DNA from: Pirellulales bacterium
Lineage (GTDB): Bacteria; Planctomycetota; Planctomycetia; Pirellulales; DATAWG01
Assembly: GCA_036267355.1 (NCBI GenBank)
Contig: DATAWG010000008.1
Coordinates: forward strand, 1-64,000
Reading direction: 5' to 3'
Length of the DNA: 64,000 nt
Shown: piece after piece, positions 34,701-42,196 of the stretch
Position numbering within the stretch: the stretch's first letter is position 1
How the letters are laid out: every line of letters starts with the position of its first letter
The notes under the pieces: generated by a model
The model's database searches: none
Told to the model about the DNA's origin: nothing
The model's input: only the letters and a program-made list of their open reading frames with translations
Position numbers and translations under genes: made by a program

Positions 34701-35092
34701 CCCAACTCCCCTGCGGCAGCTAACCGCTTCAACACGCGCAACCGGTCCCCATGAATATCGTCGTCGATCTTGCCTTCGCCGGGGCTTGATTCCCAGGCCG
34801 GGAACCGCTCGGGATGCAGCGTCGTGAACAGGGCCAGATCATCGCAGAGCGGATCGATGTCGGCGGGCCGCGGGCAGACGACCAGTAGCGCCCGAGGCGC
34901 TTCGGCGGCCAAGGCGGCCGCGGCAAGCGCGCAGCTCGAGCCCCAGACTCCGCCGAGCGTAGCCCCGTGCCCCGCCTTCAGCGCGGCCACGACTTCGGCA
35001 AACCCCGCGTCTTCCCGCAATCGCTCGGCTAATTCCAACAGCCGCTGCATGACATCGGCTGTCGTCTGCGACTCAACCATGCTCCCTGACAA
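31739..35092 (-). CDS. mfd: Transcription-repair coupling factor Mfd, with translated repeat insert
   Basis: A protein of 1117 aa that removes RNA polymerase stalled at lesions and recruits UvrA. Domains run from the UvrB-like N-terminal region (LVVCPRPADIDPLCDDLALF) to the CarD-like RNA-polymerase interaction domain (LDLREGDYVVHLAHGIGRYR). The RecG-like translocase follows, with Walker A CGDVGYGKTEVAMRATFKV, DEEQ box LVIIDEEQRFGVEVKERLKT and motif LTLTATPIPRTLHMSLLGLR, then the TRCF domain near the C-terminus. Residues about 124-168 (KGTVRFSSEDSRKGDSPRAR and SPRASHAPRPSPLAP) are a repeat-derived insert absent from the family pattern, replacing a surface loop. ATG 35092 and 35080 are both possible. 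The gene is minus-strand and probably monocistronic. Confidence 0.96.
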   Translation of the reverse strand: MSGSMVESQTTADVMQRLLELAERLREDAGFAEVVAALKAGHGATLGGVWGSSCALAAAALAAEAPRALLVVCPRPADIDPLCDDLALFTTLHPERFPAWESSPGEGKIDDDIHGDRLRVLKRLAAAGELGAKGTVRFSSEDSRKGDSPRARSPRASHAPRPSPLAPLLLVSSIQSLMQPVPPPDTLARQTRVLRVGDELNVPDLLRWMAEGGFDNTTAVGLPGEFSPRGGIVDVFAPDWNAPVRIELFGDQIESLRWFEVSTQRSLESLDAVEITVLRPDAGHRAYLTDYLGPNSWIMLVEPQEIDEEAKHYSGRLERPQEVHEKRDVLTEIYRFPSVTAAGVASGSLEATCHLRIESVERFSGDIGKVRDELDSAASGQDVTLICQTEAETQRLSEIFSGTRLASLGKLHFTVGHLQSGFRLVDQRIVLVSGNELFHRGDLTRPSRRKLGRVIDSFLDLREGDYVVHLAHGIGRYRGLKLLDKHDQVEEHLELEFHGGTKIYVPAVNIELVQKYVGGSKAKPALARIGGRLWAKQKEAAQQAVTDMAVEMLQLQAVRSSRPGIRFPSDTAWQREFDAAFPYRETPDQLTAIAAIKHDMQIERPMDRLLCGDVGYGKTEVAMRATFKVIDAGYQVAVLVPTTILCEQHRRTFTARMAEFPFQIAALSRFCTARQQSRIVAGLKTGAIDIVVGTHRLAQGDVAFANLGLVIIDEEQRFGVEVKERLKTLRQTIDVLTLTATPIPRTLHMSLLGLRDISNLETPPEDRLAVETRVTRFDESLIRHAVLRELNRGGQVFFVHNRVNDIGLLAAKLQRIVPEASIGIGHGQMPEGELEQVMLDFVAGKFDILLATTIVESGLDIPNANTMFIDEADRYGLADLHQLRGRVGRYKHRAYCYLLLDPGKYVSGTAVKRLRAIEEFSDMGAGFAIAMRDLEIRGAGNILGTQQSGHIAAVGYELYCELLERAVRQMKQMAPKVTLDVNIDLPGEAYIPRSYVGDMRLKIDLYRRLARVSKADELAALEAEMIDRFGPPPAPVGRLARLAELRIAAADWKIDTIRREDGFLVFDYGNRRRIEQLAAIKPGRLRIVDNRSAYLPLQKGIATFEELFAAAKSMLRP
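34585..34705. repeat. Repeat insert within mfd (GGGGCGAGG run plus GGGGAC palindrome)
   Basis: GAGGGGCGAGGGGCGAGGGG (direct 7-bp iteration at 34590-34619) is followed by GGGGACTGTCCCCTTTTCTG, with CGGACCGTCCCCTT ending the palindrome at 34702. It is the same family as at 18900 and 22511. The reading frame of mfd is maintained through the insert. Confidence 0.85.
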
Positions 35093-35121
35093 TCGGTGCT
35101 AGCGGCGGACCCGCAACCAAA

Positions 35122-35208
35122 GTAGCAGGCACGCTCCGTGTGCCGTCTGCCCCGCTCTTTGCGCAACACGCCGCGGCGCGCAGACGGCACACGGAGTATG
35201 CCTACTAC
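35122..35208. repeat. Inverted-repeat element, family 1 (copy D)
   Basis: GTAGCAGGCACGCTCCGTGT then GCCGTCTGCC on the left; the right end is the inverse with two changes (AGTATGCCTACTAC). It lies just upstream of mfd's start codon (about 30 bp), so it may be part of the mfd promoter or leader. Confidence 0.9.
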
Positions 35209-35271
35209 GATAACGGCGTTTTGTCGCTCCTTACAAAGTATCGAGTGCCGTCACCAATAATCTCGTTGCGC

Positions 35272-36426
35272 CTACGCCCCCCTTGACGGCACCATGGGCG
35301 CCTGTTCGGTCGCCGACGGGACGCGATCGCCAATCGCTGTCTCGCCCGAATCGTCGGCGGCTTCCAGCAGCGAATGAACTTTCTCCTCTTCAACCTCGTG
35401 CATCATCTCGGCCACCTCGCGGCGGGCGGCTAGATAGTAGCACACTCCCACAAGCGCCACCGCCAGCATCACGATCCGATTTCCCAACGATACCAGCACG
35501 CCCAAATCCTTGTTCGGCAGCGTGATGTGGTCGATCGCCGGCGTCACATTTTTGTAGAGATAATCAACGAGCAGTTCGATGGCCCCCAAGCCGTTGGCGG
35601 GCAGCGGCACCACGCCCGCGATCGTCGTCAGCGGCACGATCACGAAATGCGTTTCGAGCGACGGATGCTCGCTGAGCAATCCGGCCGCGACGAGATAAAA
35701 GGCCAGGAACAGCAGGCTCTGGGCTACCACCGTGATTCCGAGCGACATCGCCATGACGCGCTTGTGGTTGCGATAATAGAGCATCGCGCTAATGAGCCGT
35801 TCGCAGGTGCGGCCGACTTTCGGCAAGCCGCCGAGCCAGCGGAGAATTCTTCCGCCGTCGAGATCGGGCATCATCAGCAGAATGATCGCCACGGTTCCAA
35901 TGCCGGTGCAAATAAACGTTGCCCGGCACAGCAGCTGGATCGTGCGATCGTCGGCCGAGCGCCACAGGCCGGTGGCCAGCATCGCCACGCTGGCCATTAC
36001 GAAAATGACATACAGCCCAATCAAGCGGTCGATGACGACGGTGGCGACTGCTTCGGCCCGGCGGGCGTGGCACTTGCGGGCGGCGAAGATGGCCTTGAAC
36101 AAATCGCCGCCGACGGCCCCCAGCGAGACGAAATTCAGCAAAAACCCCAAGAAGCCCAGCCGCAACGCATCGCGGAGCGAAAGCGGAAGATCGTGCGCCC
36201 GCAGCAGCCAGAACCAGCGGATGATCGTCAGTAGCACGCCCAGAAATGTCACCACCAGGGCGGCAGCCAGCAGATGCCACCGCTTCGGTTCGTTCCACAA
36301 TTCGCCGAAGCTGTCGTTGCGATAAATATCGCGCACCAGATAGGCGACGATACCGAGCAAGATGCCCCATTGCAGCAGCTTGACAATAAGCTTCGTGGGA
36401 GAGAACTTGGCGGGAGCGGTTTTCAA
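35272..36426 (-). CDS. Lysylphosphatidylglycerol synthetase TM-like membrane protein
   Basis: A protein of 384 aa with about eight hydrophobic segments (for example LIVKLLQWGILLGIVAYLV, ALVVTFLGVLLTIIRWFWLL, MSLGITVVAQSLLFLAFYLV). The family signature FLLNFVSLGAVGGDLFKAIF and VIDRLIGLYVIFVMASVAML match the LPG_synthase_TM (UPF0104/AglD-like) family, whose members include the flippase part of MprF and lipid transport candidates. The motif PLTTIAGVVPLPANGLGAIE is also characteristic. The C-terminus is cytosolic and acidic (MMHEVEEEKVHSLLEAADDS). It is probably involved in lipid or polyprenyl-sugar handling, but the substrate is unknown. Confidence 0.87.
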   Translation of the reverse strand: MKTAPAKFSPTKLIVKLLQWGILLGIVAYLVRDIYRNDSFGELWNEPKRWHLLAAALVVTFLGVLLTIIRWFWLLRAHDLPLSLRDALRLGFLGFLLNFVSLGAVGGDLFKAIFAARKCHARRAEAVATVVIDRLIGLYVIFVMASVAMLATGLWRSADDRTIQLLCRATFICTGIGTVAIILLMMPDLDGGRILRWLGGLPKVGRTCERLISAMLYYRNHKRVMAMSLGITVVAQSLLFLAFYLVAAGLLSEHPSLETHFVIVPLTTIAGVVPLPANGLGAIELLVDYLYKNVTPAIDHITLPNKDLGVLVSLGNRIVMLAVALVGVCYYLAARREVAEMMHEVEEEKVHSLLEAADDSGETAIGDRVPSATEQAPMVPSRGA

Positions 36427-36475
36427 AGGGGGCTTTCCGGCGTGCTGGCAATTCGGGGTCGTGGTACGTTTTCAA

Positions 36476-36537
36476 GTAGGTCAGGCTTTCCAGCCTGACA
36501 TTCCTCGGGCTTCGTCAGCCTAGAAAGGCTGACCTAC
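36476..36537. repeat. Inverted repeat, GTAGGTCAGGCTTTCCAGCCTGAC family
   Basis: GTAGGTCAGGCTTTCCAGCC faces GGCTAGAAAG-type AAAGGCTGACCTAC over a short loop with CCTCGGGC. Partial copies lie at 57104-57122 and 60244-60266. It is 50 bp upstream of the preceding minus-strand gene and about 200 bp before the tRNA. Confidence 0.87.
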
Positions 36538-36732
36538 GGCAACCGTACCTCTACCGGATTCGAACGATGCTTGCGAACTTGACACGTGTGGGCAACAGTG
36601 ATAGCTTTTTTGTTCGCCGCGGGCGTGGAATCCCTTGCCGGGCGAATACGATTTGCGGATACGATTTTCCGCGGCAAAGGTCGATATACTAATTCATTGT
36701 ACGGTTGGACTTGAAGGTCAACGTGTGATTCT

Positions 36733-36805
36733 GGGGGATTAGCTCAATTGGGAGAGCGTCTGGCTGGCAGCCAGAAGGTCAGGGGTTCAAATCCCCTATC
36801 CTCCA
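36733..36805 (+). tRNA. tRNA-Ala (anticodon GGC)
   Basis: A cloverleaf of 73 nt. The acceptor stem GGGGGAT pairs with ATCCTCC and contains the G3:U70 pair that identifies alanine tRNAs. The D-stem is GCTC/GAGC. The anticodon stem TCTGG/CCAGA has loop CTGGCAG (anticodon GGC). The T-stem is AGGGG/CCCCT with loop TTCAAAT. The discriminator is A, and CCA is not encoded. A T-rich run follows at once. A TATACT -10-like box lies at 36685-36690, but I see no matching -35. Confidence 0.97.
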
Positions 36806-37373
36806 CTTTTTCTTAACGCGGGCGACCGCCGCAACCAAAGCTCGCAATGATTCCGACGCAATCCGGGTCGGAAGGTCGGAATCGCTTTGCGGCAACATCG
36901 TCGCACGGGCGATAAATAGCGTCAAGGCGAACGTTTCGGCGCAGAGAACGCAGCACTCATTGCTGGGCATCTAAAGTCGCGTCCGAGCCTGAAAGGCTCG
37001 TTCCGTCAGTCCAGGGCGGAGCCGGTTGAGCGGCGGAGCCATGGCTCGTGGTTGCTTGCGATGTGCTGCCCGGCCCTGATAGGCGCCGTTCCATTTCGTG
37101 TCGCCTCGTTGAACGGCCCATTCAGGGCCGGGCGCATTGCGCGGGGTATTTACCCAGACCTGCGCCGCTTACGCGGCTCCGGGCTGGGCTGGCAGAATCG
37201 GCCCTTCAGGCCGAGATGCTAGCCAAACGTCCCTCGATACCGGCGATTCGCGCGCTACTCGCTTTTGCCGGCGCTTCGTATTAGTCTATGGCAGATTAAA
37301 TGGCACGGCTGCAACCGAGGTTGCCGGGCCGCCCAATTGTCAGGCCACTTCTCTCCGCAGCTGACGGTCAACG
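36806..37373. other. Gene-free region with CCCGGCCCTGA/TCAGGGCCGGG palindromic sequence
   Basis: No open frame with family features. The stretch 37068-37215 is a composite of inverted and direct fragments: CCCGGCCCTGATAGGCGCCG, GTTGAACGGCCCATTCAGGG then CCGGGCGCATTGCG, TACCCAGACCTGCGCCGCTT and CAGAATCGGCCCTTCAGGCC. The CCCAG...CTGGGCTGG and CGGCCCTTCAGGC wording resembles short leader repeats that I associate with IS-like or REP elements in related genomes. No transposase is present. Confidence 0.55.
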
Positions 37374-38747
37374 ATGGAAGGCAATCCCTACAAGCCGCCG
37401 CAGGCGATCGCCGCTGCGCCGCCGATGTCGATGCAGTTGCGAACGCAACTCTCGACGATGATGTTTTTGCAGTACGCGATTTGGGGCGCATGGCTGCCGC
37501 TGCTCTGGCCCTATCTGGCAAACCATCTTGGATTCAACGGCCATGAGATCGGCGATATGTTTGCCGTCGGGGCGCTGGGGGCGATCATCGCTCCATTTCT
37601 CGCCGGACAACTTGCCGATCGCTATTTTTCGACCGAGAGATTTTTGGCCGTCAGCCATTTGATCGGCGGGGCGCTGATCTGGGTTCTAGCGTCGCTCACG
37701 ACCTATTGGCAGTTTTTGGCGTTTTCGTTCGTCTATTCGCTGGTTTATTCGCCGACGCTGTCGCTTACGAATTCGTTGGCGTTTCATCATCTACCCGATC
37801 GCGATCGCGATTTCGGACAAGTGCGAATATGGGGCACGATCGGATGGATCGTGGTCGGCATGTCGGTGGCCCAATGGCTGCTGCATCACTACACGCCCCC
37901 CGGAGCAAGTGCCAACGAGATGTTGCTTTCCCAGGCCGGCGGCATGGCCGACGCGTTCCGCCTGAGCGGCATTCTCGGCATCGCCATGGGCTTGTTCTGC
38001 TTCCTCCTGCCGCACACGCCTCCAAGCCAGGGCAAGAAGAAAAATGCCTCGGTCGAAGCGCTCGGCGAAATCAAGAAAAACCCGCTGCTCACGCTGTTCT
38101 TGATCTCGATACCGATCAGTTGCGTGCATCAATTTTATTTCGTGCACACCGCGGGTTTTCTAGGGCAGTTTCAGGCGGCTGCCGAAGCCACGAATGGCCA
38201 GTCTTCCACGAAGAGCCTGTTCCACGCGATCAATTCGATCTTCGGTGTCGGCGGCGGCGGGCTGATGACTGTCGGCCAATTTGCGGAATTCGGCGTGTTG
38301 GCCATGATGCCCATTCTCGCCAAGGCGCTTTCGCGCAAGACGCTGCTGGCAATCGGGATCATCGCCTATGGGCTGCGGATGTTTTTGTTCGCCTATGTCG
38401 GGCCGATTGCCGCGGCGACGCATCTTGGCCCCGTGCCGATTCTGATCTTGGGCATTGCGATGCACGGTTTTTCATTCGGCTGCTTCGTGTTCATCGCGTT
38501 CATGGTCGTCGACGAACAAACCACCGGCGACGTGCGCGCGAGCGCTCAGAGCTTGTTCAACCTCGTGATGATTGGCGTCGGGATCATCGTGGGGAGCGAA
38601 ATCGCCGGCTGGGTGGCGGAGTGGGCCAGAATCGACAAAGACCATCTCGACTACACGAAGCTCTTCAGCGTTCCGATGTGGACCTGCCTGGCGTGCCTGA
38701 TCGCGCTCGTGGTCTTCTATCCCCGCCGCAGCCGCACCGTTGCTTGA
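37374..38747 (+). CDS. Nucleoside-permease-type MFS transporter
   Basis: A protein of 457 aa with 12 predicted membrane segments, matching the nucleoside:H+ symporter (NupG/XapB-like) group of the major facilitator superfamily. Hallmarks are LQYAIWGAWLPLLWPYLANH (NupG-type TM1), GALGAIIAPFLAGQLADRYF (the loop-2 motif GQLADRYFSTERFL), VRIWGTIGWIVVGMSVAQWL (TM5) and HGFSFGCFVFIAFMVVDEQT. These proteins import nucleosides or related sugars, and the substrate is not deducible. The gene stands alone, with the tRNA upstream and a palindromic repeat downstream. Confidence 0.9.
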   Translation: MEGNPYKPPQAIAAAPPMSMQLRTQLSTMMFLQYAIWGAWLPLLWPYLANHLGFNGHEIGDMFAVGALGAIIAPFLAGQLADRYFSTERFLAVSHLIGGALIWVLASLTTYWQFLAFSFVYSLVYSPTLSLTNSLAFHHLPDRDRDFGQVRIWGTIGWIVVGMSVAQWLLHHYTPPGASANEMLLSQAGGMADAFRLSGILGIAMGLFCFLLPHTPPSQGKKKNASVEALGEIKKNPLLTLFLISIPISCVHQFYFVHTAGFLGQFQAAAEATNGQSSTKSLFHAINSIFGVGGGGLMTVGQFAEFGVLAMMPILAKALSRKTLLAIGIIAYGLRMFLFAYVGPIAAATHLGPVPILILGIAMHGFSFGCFVFIAFMVVDEQTTGDVRASAQSLFNLVMIGVGIIVGSEIAGWVAEWARIDKDHLDYTKLFSVPMWTCLACLIALVVFYPRRSRTVA

Positions 38748-38783
38748 ACCGTCTGCAATGCTATCCTTGAGGTAGCGGTCACT

Positions 38784-38850
38784 AAGCCCAGGGAAGGCCT
38801 GGAACGCGTGTGCCAATGGAGAGATCGCTCTCCGGGCGTTCCCTGGGCTT
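38784..38850. repeat. Inverted repeat, AAGCCCAGGGAAGGCC family
   Basis: AAGCCCAGGGAAGGCCTGGA and the inverse CCGGGCGTTCCCTGGGCTT flank a 30-bp core, 37 bp after the transporter stop. It is a probable terminator as well as a family member. Confidence 0.88.
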
Positions 38851-38886
38851 GAATCCCGCGCCGGTGGACCATATCAGACATCGACG

Positions 38887-39564
38887 ATGAAACGCCTCGA
38901 AAAAAAACATTCGCTGCCGACTCGCGTGTTTCATTGGCTCAACGCGCCGCTGCTGGCGATCATGATTTGGAGCGGGCTCTTGATCTATTGGGCCAACGAT
39001 GTTTACCGCGTCGGGCTGGGCCGATTCACGCTGTTCCACTTTTTTCCCGATTCGTGGTATGCGGCCCTGAATCTCGGCCATCGGCTGGCCGAGGGAATGG
39101 CGTGGCACTTTTTCTTCATGTGGTTTTTCGCAATCAACGGGTTGATCTACGTCGGCTACACGTTCATTTCCGGCCAGTGGCGGCATCTGCTGCCGAATCG
39201 TGACACGCCGCGCGAGGCGCTTGATGTCGTGTTGCACGATTTGCGTTTGAGCAAGAAGCCGTTGCCGCGGCGGAAATTCAACGGTGCCCAGCGATTGGCG
39301 TACACCGCGGTCGTGTTGATGGGCGCCGGCTCGCTTCTGACCGGGCTGGCGATTTATAAGCCGATTCAGTTCTCATGGCTCACTTGGCTTCTCGGCGGCT
39401 ACGAAATGGCCCGCTGGGAGCATTTTCTGCTGGTCATCGGATATGTGCTGTTCTTCGTCGTTCACATCGCGCAAGTGATCCGAGCCGGTTGGAACAATTT
39501 CCGAGCGATGGTGGCCGGCTACGAACTCGCCGCGCCGGAGGACGCACCCTATGAATCCAACTGA
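38887..39564 (+). CDS. Cytochrome b-type membrane subunit (hydrogenase/formate-dehydrogenase b-like)
   Basis: A protein of 225 aa with about four to five membrane helices. Candidate heme-b histidines sit in SLPTRVFHWLNAPLLAIMIW (about residues 9-28), LNLGHRLAEGMAWHFFFMWF (two His) and FLLVIGYVLFFVVHIAQVIR. The family transfers electrons between the quinone pool and a periplasmic or membrane oxidoreductase. The 3' end overlaps the next gene by 14 bp, a molybdopterin oxidoreductase. Together they look like a catalytic subunit plus membrane anchor, similar to the MsrP-MsrQ or SorAB-type designs. Confidence 0.88.
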   Translation: MKRLEKKHSLPTRVFHWLNAPLLAIMIWSGLLIYWANDVYRVGLGRFTLFHFFPDSWYAALNLGHRLAEGMAWHFFFMWFFAINGLIYVGYTFISGQWRHLLPNRDTPREALDVVLHDLRLSKKPLPRRKFNGAQRLAYTAVVLMGAGSLLTGLAIYKPIQFSWLTWLLGGYEMARWEHFLLVIGYVLFFVVHIAQVIRAGWNNFRAMVAGYELAAPEDAPYESN

Positions 39565-40540
39565 AAAAACCGCCGGCGAAGTGCCGGGGGGCGAGGGACA
39601 AGGGGCGAGGGGCGAGGACACCGAAAGGGCCGCCAAGTGGCCGCCGGCCGACCCGCCAACCGTCCCCCCAATCACACCTGCCGCGCCGGCCGCGATCGCA
39701 TCTCCGCCCCAGTCTCCACCGCTGCCTCCCCCCTCACTGTCACCCTCACCCTCATCCTCGCCGTTGCCTTCCTCCCCCACCGCGGAGCAGCAGATGCGCC
39801 GGCTCTCGCGGCGAAGTTTTGCGGTGGCCGGTGGAGCCGCGGCCGTTGGATTCGCTGGCTGGCTTTGGTTGAAGCTGCAGGCTCAGAATGCGGGCATCCC
39901 TTGGTTTCTGCGAAAGACGCTGAATTTTAATGCGAAGGTGGCTCAAGCGTATTTCAGCTCCTCGCGGCTTTCGCCCGTTTATTCCGCCGATCAAGCGCGC
40001 GATCCGCGGGCCAACGGGCAATTCGGCCTGGCGGATCCGAAGTTCAATCCGGCGCAGTGGAAATTGAAAGTGGAAATGCCCGCGGGAAAGGCATCGCGGG
40101 GGTTTTCGCTCGACGACATCAAAACCCTGCCGCGGGCCGAAATGATCACGGAGCTGAAATGCATCGAAGGCTGGAGCGTCGTGGTGCAATGGGCGGGCGC
40201 TCGGCTCGCCGACTTTCTATCGGCGCACAATCTCGGCCTCCGCGATCCGAACGCTCCCGCTTCGCCCGGGAATTTATTCGACTTCGTGCAGCTTGAAACG
40301 CCGGATCGGGGTTACTATGTCGGCCTCGATATGGCCAGCGCAATGCACCCGCAAACGCTGCTTTGCTACGAGCTGAACGGCAAGCCGTTGCCCCTCGAAC
40401 ATGGTGCCCCGTTGCGGCTCGTGATTCCGGTGAAATACGGCATCAAAAACATCAAGCGCATCGGCACGATCCGTTTTCTCGACAGCCGGCCCGCCGATTA
40501 CTGGGCCGAACGGGGCTACGACTGGTACGCGGGCCTGTAG
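39551..40540 (+). CDS. Molybdopterin-dependent oxidoreductase (sulfite-oxidase/MsrP fold), Tat-exported
   Basis: A protein of 329 aa. The Tat leader MRRLSRRSFAVAGGAAAVG is at about residues 75-93. It is preceded by about 75 residues that are Pro/Ser/Thr-rich (PPSLSPSPSSSPLPSSPT), an odd pre-leader made by iterated CTCACCCTC-like bases. The catalytic domain has AGKASRGFSLDDIKTLPRAE, MITELKCIEGWSVVVQWAGA (Mo-binding Cys in ELKCIEGWS) and LPLEHGAPLRLVIPVKYGIK. The fold binds Mo-molybdopterin; substrates include sulfite and methionine sulfoxide. It overlaps the cytochrome b gene, consistent with an electron-transfer pair. Confidence 0.9.
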   Translation: MNPTEKTAGEVPGGEGQGARGEDTERAAKWPPADPPTVPPITPAAPAAIASPPQSPPLPPPSLSPSPSSSPLPSSPTAEQQMRRLSRRSFAVAGGAAAVGFAGWLWLKLQAQNAGIPWFLRKTLNFNAKVAQAYFSSSRLSPVYSADQARDPRANGQFGLADPKFNPAQWKLKVEMPAGKASRGFSLDDIKTLPRAEMITELKCIEGWSVVVQWAGARLADFLSAHNLGLRDPNAPASPGNLFDFVQLETPDRGYYVGLDMASAMHPQTLLCYELNGKPLPLEHGAPLRLVIPVKYGIKNIKRIGTIRFLDSRPADYWAERGYDWYAGL

Positions 40541-40620
40541 AACGGCCGTCAAAGCTGCCCCAACGGACCTTGCCAGTAAGCTAAGCTTTCTTGGGGATTG
40601 CCATTCAATTGTGGTAATCG

Positions 40621-40710
40621 GTCGATGGGTGCCATGCCCACGGCTTTGCGTGGCATGGTTTCACCGGGTGAGGCGCATGCCCATTCAAGGCAGTGGGCAT
40701 GGCACCCGAC
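40621..40710. repeat. Inverted repeat, GTCGATGGGTGCCATGCCCAC family
   Basis: GTCGATGGGTGCCATGCCCA on the left and GTGGGCATGGCACCCGAC on the right are inverted copies. The interior is about 50 bp, containing a second CGTGGCATGG. It lies between the molybdopterin gene and the next gene, and is not coding. Confidence 0.88.
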
Positions 40711-40727
40711 GATGCAGAAAAACCGGG

Positions 40728-40783
40728 AGCCCGAAACGCTAGCGAGGGAGGATCAGCCCGATTCCCTGGCTAGCGCGCGGGCT
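40728..40783. repeat. Degenerate AGCCCGAAACGCTAGCGAGGG palindrome
   Basis: AGCCCGAAACGCTAGCGAGG faces CCTGGCTAGCGCGCGGGCT over 15 bp. It is a variant of the element at 16837 and 23523. Confidence 0.8.
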
Positions 40784-40870
40784 CCGGCAGCAAACCGCAG
40801 TAAGCAACTTCACCCCGTGCTCAAGGGCTGCGCGCTTGGTTTCGAAGTGGCGGCTTATCGGGATTCCGCG

Positions 40871-41989
40871 ATGGACTCCGCTCTGCAATCGTCTGGTTTT
40901 CGACGGCTTTCGCCGGCCGCTGCGCGGGGCGTGCTGATCGTCGCGCTATTGGCGACACTCTTGTTCGTTGGCATCGCCGTCTCGCCGCTCGCTACCGGCT
41001 TCGCCGACAAACCTTTGCGTCGGCCCGGCGACATCGCGCTGTACCAGGCAATCGTCGGACGAATTCACGCCGGCGAGAATTATTACGATGCGGCCGCTGC
41101 CGAATTGCCGAGCCGCGGCTATCCGACCCGCAGTGTGTTCAACTGGCGAACCCCACTGCCGCTGTGGCTGTTGGGCGTGTTGCCGACGCCGATGATCGGC
41201 CGCGTGCTTCTCGCGCTGATGGCGATCTGGATGATGTTCGGATTCTGGCATTTGCTGATCCGGGATGGACAATTTGGCCGCGGTGTTTTTTGCGGGCTGT
41301 TGATGATCGGGGCGGTGCTTCCCTGTGTGCTCGATCAGCTCTATGTGATGCATGAGCTTTGGGCCGGCGTGTTGATTGCTCTTTCAATGCTGGCCTACGG
41401 CATGCGGCGCAGCGGCTGGGGTGTCGGGCTAGGATTCGCCGCCTTGGTGGTGCGAGAATTGGCAGCGGCGTATTGCGTGGTCTGCTGCTTGATGGCGATA
41501 AGCGAGCGGCGATGGCGCGAGGTGTCTGCGTGGGGCGGCGCGGCGTTTCTGTATGGGCTATGGTATGCGGCCCATGCAATGCAGGTTCTGCCGCGAATCG
41601 GCCCGCATGCGCTGGCGCACAGCGACGGCTGGATCCGCTTCGGCGGCGCCGCGTTTGTCATTTCTGTCGCGCAGGTGAATGCCTATCTGCTGCAACTGCC
41701 GCAATGGATCACGGCCATCTATTTGTCGCTGGCGCTGTTGGGGTTCGCCGGATGGACGGCGCCGTGGGGCCGCCGCGCGGGGCTGACCGCGGCCGTGTAT
41801 CTCGGCGGCTTCGCGATCGTCGGCAATCCGTTCAATCAATATTGGGGCGCTCTGATCGCCCCGCTATTGTGCCTGGGAGTGGCCCAAGCCCCGCAAGCGC
41901 TCGGCGATCTATGGCAGCGGGCCTGCGAACGATCGAGCGCCATGCCCACTCTGCAAGCGTTGCAAGCAAGCGCTCGATCGAGCGGATGA
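40871..41989 (+). CDS. Polytopic membrane protein of unknown function
   Basis: A protein of 372 aa from ATG 40871 (MDSALQSSGF...). The open frame extends 91 codons upstream across the two repeats, which have no coding appearance. About eight to ten hydrophobic helices include GVLIVALLATLLFVGIAVSP, PLPLWLLGVLPTPMIGRVLL, GVFCGLLMIGAVLPCVLDQL and WITAIYLSLALLGFAGWTAP. A periplasmic loop reads YYDAAAAELPSRGYPTRSVF, which fits a GT87/DUF2029-like glycosyltransferase arrangement, but I cannot confirm a catalytic motif. Function is unknown. The downstream gap 41990-42196 holds no gene that I can support. Confidence 0.7.
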   Translation: MDSALQSSGFRRLSPAAARGVLIVALLATLLFVGIAVSPLATGFADKPLRRPGDIALYQAIVGRIHAGENYYDAAAAELPSRGYPTRSVFNWRTPLPLWLLGVLPTPMIGRVLLALMAIWMMFGFWHLLIRDGQFGRGVFCGLLMIGAVLPCVLDQLYVMHELWAGVLIALSMLAYGMRRSGWGVGLGFAALVVRELAAAYCVVCCLMAISERRWREVSAWGGAAFLYGLWYAAHAMQVLPRIGPHALAHSDGWIRFGGAAFVISVAQVNAYLLQLPQWITAIYLSLALLGFAGWTAPWGRRAGLTAAVYLGGFAIVGNPFNQYWGALIAPLLCLGVAQAPQALGDLWQRACERSSAMPTLQALQASARSSG

Positions 41990-42196
41990 GATTTTCGTGG
42001 CGGATGCCGCAGTCGCCATCGGTGTGCCGGCCGTCGTGCTGGGCTGGTCAGCGATCGGCTGATGGTGGTTCAGCGATTCGCGCCGGTGAGGATCGCCGCA
42101 GGCTGTCCGTCGTTCTTTTCGCTTCGATAGAATGACGCGCCACCTCACGGTGCCGACCAACCATCTTCCACGAGCTCGAATCCCACGAGGAATCCG

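Noticed and set aside
40598-40870. 91-codon N-terminal extension of the membrane-protein gene
   Set aside because: It crosses two non-coding palindromes and has no membrane or family character. ATG 40871 gives a sensible start.
41990-42196. A further gene in this gap
   Set aside because: A plus-strand frame (DEIFVADAAVAIGVPAVV) looks protein-like but has no start or family match; I cannot support it.
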